Shown in pieces: positions 17,559-26,701 of a stretch of 64,000 bases of DNA (positions are counted from its first letter, which is position 1; each line of letters opens with the position of its first letter). Under the pieces are notes generated by a model. That model searched no databases. It was given only the letters and a program-made list of their open reading frames with translations, and was not told where the DNA came from. The DNA comes from Paenibacillus alba (GTDB lineage Bacteria > Bacillota > Bacilli > Paenibacillales > NBRC-103111), in NCBI RefSeq assembly GCF_013204855.1, contig NZ_JABMKZ010000027.1:48080-112079 (forward strand), given 5' to 3'. A program made the translations under genes and the position numbers.

Positions 17559-19796
17559 ATGGAGCTTATTAAAGCGGATGTAACCGTCGTAGGCGGAGGT
17601 ATTGCTGGTCTATGCGCCGCCATTGCTGCCGCACGTCAAGGACTGCAAGTTTCACTTATTAATGATCGACCGGTTCTTGGGGGAAATGCCAGCAGCGAGG
17701 TCAGGGTTCATATCAACGGGTCGGCCTATCTTGGAAACAGTCCATCCTATTATGCGCGTGAAGGCGGGTTGGTGGAAGAACTCAAACTGAGGATTTTCCA
17801 CTATAATCCGCTATATAACAAGAAGCTTATGCTCTCGCTTTCGGATACGGTCCTATTGGATATGGTCTATGCGGAGCCTAACATTTCTCTATTTCTGAAT
17901 ACCTGCGTGCATGAAACGGGAATGGAGAACGGAAGAATTAAATGGGTGGAAGGTCTTCAATTAGCTTCCGAAAGGAAATTCCGTTTTGAAAGCCGAACCT
18001 ACATCGATTGCTCCGGAGACGGGGTTGTCGGATATCAGGCAGGTGCGCTCTTCCGATGGGGGAGAGAAGCGAGGCATGAATACAAGGAAGACTTGGCTCC
18101 CGAAGTGGCGGATCATTACACCATGGGAGACACGATCCTGTTTCAAGCCCGTGACGTCGAATATTCCGTTCCGTACAAGCGGCCTGGCTTTGCGTATGAT
18201 ATTACGAAGTTGGACTTTTTTGATAGTATCAGAAAAGGCTTGAACCACCGGGCTTTTCCTAGAAAAATCAACGGGCTCGGCGGATTGTGGTGGCTGGAAT
18301 ACGGCGGACATATGGATGTTATCGCCAACAATGAAGACATCGCATTGGAGCTGCGGAAATTGGTTTATGGGATTTGGGATTATATCAAAAATAGCGGCGA
18401 ATTTGACGATGTGGACAATCTCATTTTGGATTATGTCTGCCCGATTCCGGGGAAAAGGGAGTCGAGGCGATTTATAGGGGATCACATGTTGTCTCAGAAC
18501 GATCTTACCACAAAGCCGCATTTCGAAGATGCGGTATCCGTCGGGGGATGGTATATGGATTTGCATGCTGCCAAAGGCATCTATGATGAGGGGCCAGCTA
18601 CAGCTTGGAATTTCGTGCCTGGCTTGTACAATATTCCGTTCCGCAGTTTATTTTCCCAGAATATTCCCAATCTCATGTTCGCTGGTCGCAATATAAGTGC
18701 TACCCATGTTGCTTTCGGTTCTACAAGAGTAATGGCTACCTGCGGTTGTATGGGGCAGGCGGTTGGAACGGCAGCTTCGTTATGTTTGAAATATGAGGTA
18801 GACCCCGCAGCCATAGTCGAATCTCATATGGGAGAGCTGCAGGCGCTGCTGCTTCGAGACGGACAAACGATTGTAGGACTTCAAGAGGAATTGGATCCTT
18901 ACTTCGCTGACGGATTACATATTCGTGCCTCGTCTCAGCGCAGCTATGCCAATCCTCATCCAACCGAAGCGATTCCTTTGGAGAAAGGGTTATGTTTGGT
19001 CCTTCCGATTCAGACATCCGTGGCAGAAAGCGTACAGATCAAAATTAAAAATATGTCCGAGCATTCGGAAACTTTGCATGTGAAGCTGTCTGGCGGGGAA
19101 CGGAAGGAAAATTACATTCCTTCTTGCGAGTTGAAAGACTACCGATTGGCTATTGCAGCTGATCATGATGACTGGATTACGTTGGACATGAGCTGCGAGA
19201 AGCCGGCGGACGACAAAATCTACATCGTGTTAGAAGGTACGGCTAGGTTAGCCGTTTATGTCAACGAAGAGAAGATTACAGGCGCGGTTAGCTTCCATTA
19301 TAAGCCGGAAGTGCCGTCCAAGCTGAAGAAATTTAATCAGAGTATTTGCTTTAAGGACCTGCTTCCACTTCAGAATATGTATAATCCCGAGAATGTCGTC
19401 AATGGCTACTCCAGACCTTATGGTCTGCCGAATGGCTGGATTTCCGAACGTACGGAAGGACGGGAATGGTTGGAATTCTCTTTTGCAAGCCCCAAAAATC
19501 TGGACGAAATCCATCTGGTTTTCAATTCGCAGTTGGATTTGGAGCATTTCGACGATCCAATCGAGTCTCTTATCCAAGATTATGATGTGATCTTAACCTT
19601 AGAAGACGGAACGGAGAGGGAAATCGTAATTCGTGGCAATTATCTCACATTGAATAAACATAAGGTGGATGCGGAAGGCGTAACCCGAATCCGCTTCGAT
19701 TTATGCGCGACTTTCGGTTCGCCTTATCATGAAGTGTTTGCTGTAAAATTGTTTGCTCCTACAACGATAAGTGAGGGTCAGGTGAAGTCGCGATGA
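17559..19796 (+). CDS. FAD-dependent oxidoreductase with C-terminal β-sandwich
   Basis: Flavoprotein of about 745 residues (FAD_oxidored family). The Rossmann dinucleotide motif VVGGGIAGLCAAIAAA opens the protein, and a conserved GGNASSEVRVHI segment follows. A second FAD-contact region (NLMFAGRNISATHVAFGSTRVM) lies near residues 370-390. After about residue 440 comes a region that looks like carbohydrate-binding or discoidin-like β-sandwiches rather than oxidoreductase. ATG 17559 is preferred because GGAGG lies 8 bp upstream; an earlier ATG at 17532 lacks a site. No signal peptide, so probably cytoplasmic. Its stop overlaps the SGNH hydrolase start (ATGA). Likely oxidises a sugar or glycoside; substrate unknown. 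Confidence 0.85.
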   Translation: MELIKADVTVVGGGIAGLCAAIAAARQGLQVSLINDRPVLGGNASSEVRVHINGSAYLGNSPSYYAREGGLVEELKLRIFHYNPLYNKKLMLSLSDTVLLDMVYAEPNISLFLNTCVHETGMENGRIKWVEGLQLASERKFRFESRTYIDCSGDGVVGYQAGALFRWGREARHEYKEDLAPEVADHYTMGDTILFQARDVEYSVPYKRPGFAYDITKLDFFDSIRKGLNHRAFPRKINGLGGLWWLEYGGHMDVIANNEDIALELRKLVYGIWDYIKNSGEFDDVDNLILDYVCPIPGKRESRRFIGDHMLSQNDLTTKPHFEDAVSVGGWYMDLHAAKGIYDEGPATAWNFVPGLYNIPFRSLFSQNIPNLMFAGRNISATHVAFGSTRVMATCGCMGQAVGTAASLCLKYEVDPAAIVESHMGELQALLLRDGQTIVGLQEELDPYFADGLHIRASSQRSYANPHPTEAIPLEKGLCLVLPIQTSVAESVQIKIKNMSEHSETLHVKLSGGERKENYIPSCELKDYRLAIAADHDDWITLDMSCEKPADDKIYIVLEGTARLAVYVNEEKITGAVSFHYKPEVPSKLKKFNQSICFKDLLPLQNMYNPENVVNGYSRPYGLPNGWISERTEGREWLEFSFASPKNLDEIHLVFNSQLDLEHFDDPIESLIQDYDVILTLEDGTEREIVIRGNYLTLNKHKVDAEGVTRIRFDLCATFGSPYHEVFAVKLFAPTTISEGQVKSR

Positions 19797-21004
19797 AGGA
19801 ATTATTCCCTCGAAGAGGGCTGCCTAATGTCATTCAGAAGTTGGAAAATGGGGAAACCGTGACCATCGTCTATTTTGGCGGCAGTAATACGCGTTCTAAA
19901 GGATATAGAGTCATGACGGCGGATTGGCTTCGTGAGCAATATCCCAAGGCGGATATTCGCTGTGTGAATGCAGGCATTGACGGAACTGGATCGGATTTGG
20001 GCTGCGCCCGTGTGGAGAGGGATGTGCTGCGTCATCAGCCTGATCTCGTGTTTGTTGAATTTGTCGGCAACGATGGCGGAGTGCCCGAGTCCAAGGCTCG
20101 TATCGAAGGGATCGTCCGTCAAATCCGCAAGATGAGCCTGTTTACCGATATCCTGTTCGTTTATACGCTGAAGGAGCGGGATGTGGCCTTATTTCAATCC
20201 GGGGAATACCAGAAGGGCGCGCTTATGCAAGAGGAAGTGGCCGATTATTACGGTATTCCTTCGATTCATCTGGGCGTAGCGGTCAGCCATTTGGTGTCCG
20301 AAGGAAAACTCATTTTTACCTCAGGGGCAGACAAGTCCATTCCCGGAGCGATTGTTTTTACGCATGATTCGGTCCATCCGACAATTCCCGAAGGACACCA
20401 GATTTATACGGATACGATCACCCGATCGTTAGAGAAAATGAGTGAACATCGTGGTCCCTTGGGAAGAGTCGAACATAATTTGCCTCTGGCCACTTTGGTC
20501 CCGGCGAATCCTTGGGAGTACGCGACAATGCTGCCGCTGGATGGTCATGCCCAGTTATCGGCAGGATGGTCCTACGTAACTCCCGATGATTCAGCTTTGG
20601 CCCGCGAGTACGACTGGTTGTTCTCTGGCTTATGGCGAGCGGTCGATCCGGGGGAGGCTATCACGGTGCAATTTGAAGGCACACACATTGGACTATTCGA
20701 TATCGGGGGGCCGGATTCCGGCAGATTGAAGGTGACGGTGGACGGCGGGGATCCCTTCCTAGTGGATCGATTCACACTCTATAACGATCATAATCGGAAT
20801 CAGTATGTTTTCTTGCCGGAGCTCCCGAATGGGAAACATACGGTTCGCTTCGAAGTCGATGCCGAGAAGACAGACAAAGCGGCTGTGTTTGAGGCATGCG
20901 GTAATGAACGAAGCATTGAGCATGTTCGGCAGCATCCGGATTGGTACGATCAAACCGTGATTCAGCTTGGCAAGCTGTTGTTGGTGCAGCCGCCATTAGT
21001 GTAG
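19793..21004 (+). CDS. SGNH/GDSL-family hydrolase
   Basis: Probable esterase of 403 residues. Catalytic elements are present: block-I serine S31 in FGGSNT, block-III N93 in VGNDGG, and the D192-x-x-H195 pair in DSVHP. The first 240 residues form the SGNH domain. The remainder looks like a β-rich accessory domain with a YDWLFSGLWRAV start, similar in style to carbohydrate-esterase accessory modules. No signal peptide. Translation is coupled to the FAD oxidoreductase, suggesting sequential intracellular steps on an imported acylated saccharide (deacylation plus oxidation); this is inference. Confidence 0.82.
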   Translation: MKELFPRRGLPNVIQKLENGETVTIVYFGGSNTRSKGYRVMTADWLREQYPKADIRCVNAGIDGTGSDLGCARVERDVLRHQPDLVFVEFVGNDGGVPESKARIEGIVRQIRKMSLFTDILFVYTLKERDVALFQSGEYQKGALMQEEVADYYGIPSIHLGVAVSHLVSEGKLIFTSGADKSIPGAIVFTHDSVHPTIPEGHQIYTDTITRSLEKMSEHRGPLGRVEHNLPLATLVPANPWEYATMLPLDGHAQLSAGWSYVTPDDSALAREYDWLFSGLWRAVDPGEAITVQFEGTHIGLFDIGGPDSGRLKVTVDGGDPFLVDRFTLYNDHNRNQYVFLPELPNGKHTVRFEVDAEKTDKAAVFEACGNERSIEHVRQHPDWYDQTVIQLGKLLLVQPPLV

Positions 21005-21035
21005 TTTAATGCCGTTTGGTTCCTCATGTAAAACT

Positions 21036-21077
21036 TGCAACGTATCTGACTGCTGCTCGGCAGATGAATACGTTGCA
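21036..21077 (+). terminator. Hairpin after SGNH hydrolase
   Basis: TGCAACGTAT pairs with ATACGTTGCA, with an inner CTGC/GCAG stem. The tail GGTCTATTTGTTATT is only moderately T-rich. Confidence 0.65.
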
Positions 21078-21095
21078 GGTCTATTTGTTATTAAA

Positions 21096-21153
21096 ATCTT
21101 ATAAGAAATTCTAGAAATTAAAGAAATTTCACGGTTAAGCGGCATGCTATGAT
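21096..21153 (+). promoter_or_regulatory. Promoter with three GAAATT repeats (second copy)
   Basis: ATCTTATAA is followed by GAAATT at 21105, 21114 and 21123 (9-bp pitch), and TATGAT at 21148-21153 serves as -10. The motif-to-(-10) distance is 52 bp here and 51 bp at the copy at 10429, so position as well as sequence is conserved. It drives the large secreted protein. The region 21154-21275 is a leader with GGGGGG and GGGGG runs but no ORF I can support. Confidence 0.65.
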
Positions 21154-21275
21154 ATCAAAGACGAAGGGGGGATTAACCAGCAGGATGCGGATAATTGCTT
21201 CTTTGCAATCATGTGAATAAAGGGGGTTGCGAATTTCTGAAAGCGTTACCAAAATAAGGAAAGGAAGTGAGCCGT

Positions 21276-24200
21276 ATGATAAAAAGGAAGCTGTTTTGCT
21301 TAATCGTTGTCATCATGACAATAATAGTTCCATTAAGCCTATTCGGAATAAGGACGGCTAGTGCGGAGACTGTACCGTTTAAGACCATTATCATCGATGA
21401 CGGGAGCCTCACGATCGATGGGGTTGTGACCCCTGACGCGGATAATGCGGATAACGGATACTCGGCTCCGAATTGGACCACAAGTACAGGAGTGAAGGGG
21501 TATAATAATTCCAGTTCCCAATATACGAGCACAGCAGGCAGAGCCATATCGTGGAATCCGCGCTTGGAAGCTGGAACGGCGAGAATATCGTTCTACAAGC
21601 TTAATTGGGAGGACAAAGCAGATAGTAATGTGAAAATCGAAATCGTTCATAACGGGATGACTGATGTTGTCTCTATGGATCTGAGACCTTCATTCGGGGC
21701 GCCTGCGGGATGGGTTGATTTGGGCGAGTATTATTTCTCTGGGTCTGGCGAGGAATTCGTTAAATTGACTCGGTCTGCCAGCAGCAGCAGTACGGTTCTA
21801 ACACGTGCTGATGCGGTCAAGTTCGAAGGGAATATTCAGCAGAAAGAGCCTCATAAGACGATCATCATTGATGATGGAAGCATCACGATTAATGGTGTCG
21901 TCACTCCTGATGTGGATAACAAGAATAACGGATATTCGGCTCCTTATTGGAGCACGAGTACAGGAGTGAAGGGGTATAATAATTCGAGTTCCAGCTACAC
22001 AGATGCGGTGGGAAGAAGCATCACATGGAATCCGCGATTGGAAGCAGGAACGGCGAGAATATCGTTCAACAAGCTGAATTGGGCGGATAAAGCAGATAGT
22101 AATGTAAAAATCGAAATTGTGCACAATGGGATTACGGATGTCATATTTATGGATCTCAGGCCCTCATCGGGACCAACTGCCGGATGGGTTGATTTGGGAT
22201 CGTATGATTTCAGCGGCAATGATACTGAATTTGTCAGACTGACCCGCATGCAGCCAACGACGGGGACCATCATTACGCGAGCCGACGCGGTCAAGTTCGA
22301 AGGGAATATTCGGCAGCAGGCTCCACCGCTGCCTCCACTGCGCAGCCGCACATTGGCGAATCTTAGTTATACGGACAAAGGCAGCATCGAGAACGCCAAC
22401 TATAAGGCGACTTTCTATGAAGCTGCTTGGGATGGAGGCAAATCCATCGTTCGTGATTTGTTCTACAAGGACACGGATACGGGAAACTGGGTGGCAATCA
22501 ATAATGTGGCGGAAAGACTTGAAGAACAATGGGTCTTGTTGGATGGGAATGCGGGAAGTCGTACCAATTACTACGATACGATGAACAAACGCTGGATTAC
22601 ATTCGACGGGATCAATTTCCCTGATAGCCACACGGCGGTATTAACCGATTCTTCGCATGGAAGCGATTACGATTTGCAAGTGAACTGGTCCCTGTCTGGG
22701 GACAAACTAGATGTTTCCTTCGCTTTTACCCCTCGCCGGGATGGCAATTATGTGATCGGCTATCAGTCTTTCACGACAGAGCAAATCTCTGGCATCAATG
22801 AAGTGCTAAATGGTTTCAGATCGCATGCCAAAATGGTAGGTTCGGTGGAATCAACAAGCTTAAGAGAGCTGAGCGCTCCGATGAGTCTGGTTGAAAAGAA
22901 TGATGGTGCGGGGAAAGCTTTGACCTATGGTGTTTTTGTACCGTCGGACGAACTTCCGGTTGAATTTGAGCCGACAGGAGGCGTTGCGAAACAACGGCTG
23001 GGCATGAGTCTTGTCAACAACGAAGGAAGCGTCCAGCCGATCCTGTATGCTCCTCAACTAGGAAATTATTCGCAAATGACTGCGGAAAGCACGTATCAAT
23101 TCCATATGGGGCTAATCGCTCAAAGCAGCAGTCTGTATAAGGCCTACGGGGATATTCTTCGCAGTGAATACGGTTATTCGGCCTACCGGGAAAATGTCGC
23201 TGAACAGTCGCTTACGGATGCGATGTTCAATATGATCGATCTGCTCAAGATTGAGCCTCAGGGTGACGACTCTGTCAATTATGTACCATCGCCCAGCGGG
23301 TGGTGGAATCGGGCCAAGGGCTTCATTGACATCGAGAATGAGGATAGCGTTCGAACAACATCGAATGCGGCTCTTCTGGGAGCTTACTATTTGACCGGAG
23401 ACGACCAGCTTTACGATACGAGGGCGCTGCCGTCCATCCAGTACGGTGTATCGCGAAATGGTATCGGTTGGTCACCGACACAGAAGCCCGTATATGGCGT
23501 ACCGTCCTTATGGAAAATGGCAACTTTGCCGTTCGATGTTTCTAGCGTAGCCGCTGTCAATCAGATGATGGGCACTTCGCCTGGAATTGGGGCGCTGGGA
23601 CAACAAGAGTACCTTGTGCGCAATCCGGATCAGAAAGATCGCGGGCCTGTCATTCAGCCCCTGATGATGTATCGTATGACCGGGGATGCGCAGTATTTAC
23701 AGGCTGCGAAGGATGCAGCTGACAGTTATATCCTTCAAAATATTGATACTCCTGAAACTGTGAATGTGAGTAAAAATGAGTTTATTTATTATTATGGCAA
23801 ACTGTGGATGGAGATTTTGGAGCTTTACGAAGAAACAAAGGATCCCAAATACTTGAATGCCGCTTACAAGGAAGCCAAACAGTACGCGACCATGTTCGTT
23901 GCTCGTCCGGTGCCTGAAGGCACCGTAACCATTCCGCAGCCGGAGACGTATAATTACGCGGAGTCGTTCCATTGGCCAGAAAGCGGTAAGTATAATTATC
24001 CCAGGAGCAAGCTCCCTGAAGACGTAGCCGGTGGCGTACAAGCGGACAGTTGGCTTGTTTCACCCAACGGGTTGACGTTTGAGGCGGGAAGTACAACCAG
24101 CTATTATCGGATGAATGCGCAGGAAGCTCCTTTCATGCTGAGATTGTCGCTCTACACAGGAGATAAACTGTTGCAGGATATCGCCCATAATGCGGTCATT

Positions 24201-26315
24201 GGACGCTATTCCAGTTATCCAGGTTATTACTATAAGGGCTTCGCCGTTAGTCAGCTGGAACCGGATTTTGCTTTGGAAGGTCCCAGCGGGGCTACATCCA
24301 TCTATTATCACCACATGCCAGCGCAGCTCGGGCAAACGATGGATTATTTGATCAGCGAACAATCGCTGAAATCGAATGGGAATATTACATTTCCATCTGT
24401 TTTCGAAACTAATTTTCTATGGTTTAAATATCACCTCTATGGGAATAAACCAGGTCAATTCTACGGCAATTCGAACGTTTGGCTCTGGATGCCCAAAGGA
24501 ATTATCCAGACCAACCATCCGCAATTGAACTGGATAACAGGTGAGAGCGGAAATAAGTTCTACATTGGATTAAGCAACGAATCGACTGCTGAAGTACAGA
24601 CTCCAATCAAATTGAATGCGCAGCTCATTGGGTTCAACCCAGCACAAGATTATAACGTAACCATCATCCGCGATAATGGCACACCAGAGCAAGCGGTTAT
24701 GAGTGGCGGAATCATTCAGGCCACAGTTTCAAGCAAGGGAATGACAGCAATCATTGTGGAAGGTCTTCACATTGATGTGCCGCTGCATCAGGTTAGAACG
24801 GCTGATACATCGGATGCAAGCTATTTTTTCGATGTTCACAGTCCCATTGATGCCGTTAAAGGCATGCTAATCGTCAAGCCCGACGAAACGTCCTACGATG
24901 CTTATGTAGAGGCCAAAACGACGAAACCAGCGACGATCCATTACTCATTGGACGGCGGGGTCACGTACACAACCGTTCCAGATACGATCTATCCGATGGA
25001 ATGGTCGATACGGGTAAACGATTTATCCCAAACCTTCACTTATTATGTGGAATCGGATGGGAAACAGACCCGCAAGCGAACGCTATATCTGCCTGATCAG
25101 GTAACGGCGACGCCGGTCCAACCGGATTGGCAGGCGGGGTCATCCATCATTGTGGATAATACAGAGGCGGAAACAGAAGGCGTCTGGATACGAGATACAA
25201 CGGCTAATGACTATTACTACGATAACTATGTGTATGCCAAATCAACTTCAGGTACAGCAACTAGCAAGATTGTCTGGCGGCCCGTGCTGCCGGAAAGTGT
25301 CACTTATAGCGTGTATTACAAGCTTCCGCAAATAACCGCCACAAGTGAAAATTGGGCAACCAATGCCGCTTTTACCGTTTATTACAGCGGTGGTTCACAG
25401 ACGGTTACCGTTGATGAGACAACGGCCAATGGGACTTGGGTGTTCCTGGGGGCTTACCCTTTTGCAGCAGGCGATAGTGGGTATGTCGAATTAACCAACA
25501 ATGCCAATAAGTCACGGGTAGTTGCCGATGCGATGATGTGGGTGGATCCGAATCGGACACCGCTGCTGGAATCGGTGGCCATCCTGTCGAATCAGGATGA
25601 GCTGCAAATGACTCGAGCTGCTCAACTGAGTGTAACCGGTCATTTGGATAACGGTCTGATCGGTGATCTGGCACATGCCAATGTGCAGTATTATGTGGAT
25701 AGAACCGATCTGGCTGCAGTGGACAGCAGCGGTTTGTTGACCCTTCAAAGCCTTGATGGAGCCACAGACCATATCACGGTGTGGGCCACTGTAACGTTGG
25801 AGGGAGTGACCTTAACGACACCGCCTTTGGCTATAACGATCAAGGACCTGACGGTTATTGTCGACAGCACGAATACCACCGGGTTATACACTACGGAAGG
25901 GTCTTGGAGCCAAAGCAATTTAGCCGGCTACAAAATTGGTGTTAAGTCTCGGTACTCTACCGTACAAGGATCATCGGCGACGTGGAAGGCTCAATTTCCT
26001 GAGGGAAGATATACGGTCTCCATTTACAAGCTCGTCCACACAACGGCAAACGATAATCATGTCAAAGTGGAAGTGAAGCATCAGTCGGTTACCGAGGCTA
26101 CGTATATCGACGCGACAATCGGCTCATCGGGTTGGGTTAATCTGGGAACGTTCGACTTTACAGGAGACGGCAGCGAGTATGTTCGTTTAACCAGGGAGAC
26201 TCCGACAACCGTAGATCCGCCAACCCTTCCTGCCGATATGATCTATACGAGGGCTGATGCCGTCAAGTTCGAACGGCATTCCGCCAGTCCGGCATTGCGG
26301 AATAAAGGTAAGTGA
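21276..26315 (+). CDS. Large secreted protein with golvesin-like modules and α/α-barrel core
   Basis: Exported protein of about 1,679 residues. Signal peptide 1-30 ends near TASAET. Two tandem golvesin/Xly-CBD-like β modules follow (about 33-165 and 175-315), each starting I-I-I-D-D-G-S and ending T-R-A-D-A-V-K-F-E. The core (about 330-1150) has helical repeat segments and aromatic motifs like the (α/α) barrels of polysaccharide lyases and glycoside hydrolases. A third related β module lies near 1265-1410, a Big-like domain near 1410-1515, and a C-terminal golvesin-like module near 1515-1670. ATG 21276 is favoured over GTG 21267 by the AAGGAAGTG site. Expected to bind and cut an extracellular polysaccharide whose fragments enter through the LplA-type transporter. 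The catalytic family was not recognised. Confidence 0.75.
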   Translation: MIKRKLFCLIVVIMTIIVPLSLFGIRTASAETVPFKTIIIDDGSLTIDGVVTPDADNADNGYSAPNWTTSTGVKGYNNSSSQYTSTAGRAISWNPRLEAGTARISFYKLNWEDKADSNVKIEIVHNGMTDVVSMDLRPSFGAPAGWVDLGEYYFSGSGEEFVKLTRSASSSSTVLTRADAVKFEGNIQQKEPHKTIIIDDGSITINGVVTPDVDNKNNGYSAPYWSTSTGVKGYNNSSSSYTDAVGRSITWNPRLEAGTARISFNKLNWADKADSNVKIEIVHNGITDVIFMDLRPSSGPTAGWVDLGSYDFSGNDTEFVRLTRMQPTTGTIITRADAVKFEGNIRQQAPPLPPLRSRTLANLSYTDKGSIENANYKATFYEAAWDGGKSIVRDLFYKDTDTGNWVAINNVAERLEEQWVLLDGNAGSRTNYYDTMNKRWITFDGINFPDSHTAVLTDSSHGSDYDLQVNWSLSGDKLDVSFAFTPRRDGNYVIGYQSFTTEQISGINEVLNGFRSHAKMVGSVESTSLRELSAPMSLVEKNDGAGKALTYGVFVPSDELPVEFEPTGGVAKQRLGMSLVNNEGSVQPILYAPQLGNYSQMTAESTYQFHMGLIAQSSSLYKAYGDILRSEYGYSAYRENVAEQSLTDAMFNMIDLLKIEPQGDDSVNYVPSPSGWWNRAKGFIDIENEDSVRTTSNAALLGAYYLTGDDQLYDTRALPSIQYGVSRNGIGWSPTQKPVYGVPSLWKMATLPFDVSSVAAVNQMMGTSPGIGALGQQEYLVRNPDQKDRGPVIQPLMMYRMTGDAQYLQAAKDAADSYILQNIDTPETVNVSKNEFIYYYGKLWMEILELYEETKDPKYLNAAYKEAKQYATMFVARPVPEGTVTIPQPETYNYAESFHWPESGKYNYPRSKLPEDVAGGVQADSWLVSPNGLTFEAGSTTSYYRMNAQEAPFMLRLSLYTGDKLLQDIAHNAVIGRYSSYPGYYYKGFAVSQLEPDFALEGPSGATSIYYHHMPAQLGQTMDYLISEQSLKSNGNITFPSVFETNFLWFKYHLYGNKPGQFYGNSNVWLWMPKGIIQTNHPQLNWITGESGNKFYIGLSNESTAEVQTPIKLNAQLIGFNPAQDYNVTIIRDNGTPEQAVMSGGIIQATVSSKGMTAIIVEGLHIDVPLHQVRTADTSDASYFFDVHSPIDAVKGMLIVKPDETSYDAYVEAKTTKPATIHYSLDGGVTYTTVPDTIYPMEWSIRVNDLSQTFTYYVESDGKQTRKRTLYLPDQVTATPVQPDWQAGSSIIVDNTEAETEGVWIRDTTANDYYYDNYVYAKSTSGTATSKIVWRPVLPESVTYSVYYKLPQITATSENWATNAAFTVYYSGGSQTVTVDETTANGTWVFLGAYPFAAGDSGYVELTNNANKSRVVADAMMWVDPNRTPLLESVAILSNQDELQMTRAAQLSVTGHLDNGLIGDLAHANVQYYVDRTDLAAVDSSGLLTLQSLDGATDHITVWATVTLEGVTLTTPPLAITIKDLTVIVDSTNTTGLYTTEGSWSQSNLAGYKIGVKSRYSTVQGSSATWKAQFPEGRYTVSIYKLVHTTANDNHVKVEVKHQSVTEATYIDATIGSSGWVNLGTFDFTGDGSEYVRLTRETPTTVDPPTLPADMIYTRADAVKFERHSASPALRNKGK

Positions 26316-26347
26316 TGTTATACAAATGATTGTAAAATAACCCTAAG

Positions 26348-26385
26348 AGCTGAGTGGATGAGAACGATCCATTCGGCTTTTTTTA
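26348..26385 (+). terminator. Rho-independent terminator
   Basis: AGCTGAGTGGAT pairs with ATCCATTCGGCT, followed by a run of T. It closes the carbohydrate locus. The stretch 26386-26530 shows no gene. Confidence 0.85.
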
Positions 26386-26530
26386 TTTCGGAATGCATCA
26401 GTACACGACCTCATGGAAATAAAGAAGGTAAACTAATCACATTTCTCGAAGAAGAGTGTATAGCCGTGAACTTCATTTATAAACTGAACGTCAGAGAATA
26501 AGCAGGGGTGAAATGAAAAATGGAGGTATT

Positions 26531-26701
26531 ATGAATAAACGAAAACGAATTAAAACAATCATTTTATATGGTGTTTTCATTTGTTACATAGTTTTTTTAA
26601 TTAAATTATTGTTCTAATCAAGAATTTCACTTTTGGAGATGTTTAATAGTCAAAGGACTTTACATAGGTCAATCAATCTTATTCCATTTTATAGCATGAG
26701 T
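26531..26701 (+). pseudogene. VanZ-like gene, nonsense-mutated and cut by an IS
   Basis: ATG 26531 with TGGAGG upstream opens a frame of 28 residues rich in Lys/Arg and then a membrane helix (YGVFICYIVFLIKLLF). It stops at TAA 26615-26617 and continues in the same frame with ISLLEMFNSQRTLHRSINL then IPFYSMS. That order (basic start, helix, S-I-N-L-I-P-F) is the hallmark of VanZ-family membrane proteins. The frame ends at 26701, exactly where the inverted repeat of the following IS begins. So this is a VanZ-like gene inactivated by a stop codon and by insertion. A scrap encoding IKTNIA at about 28342 beyond the IS may be its continuation. Confidence 0.65.
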
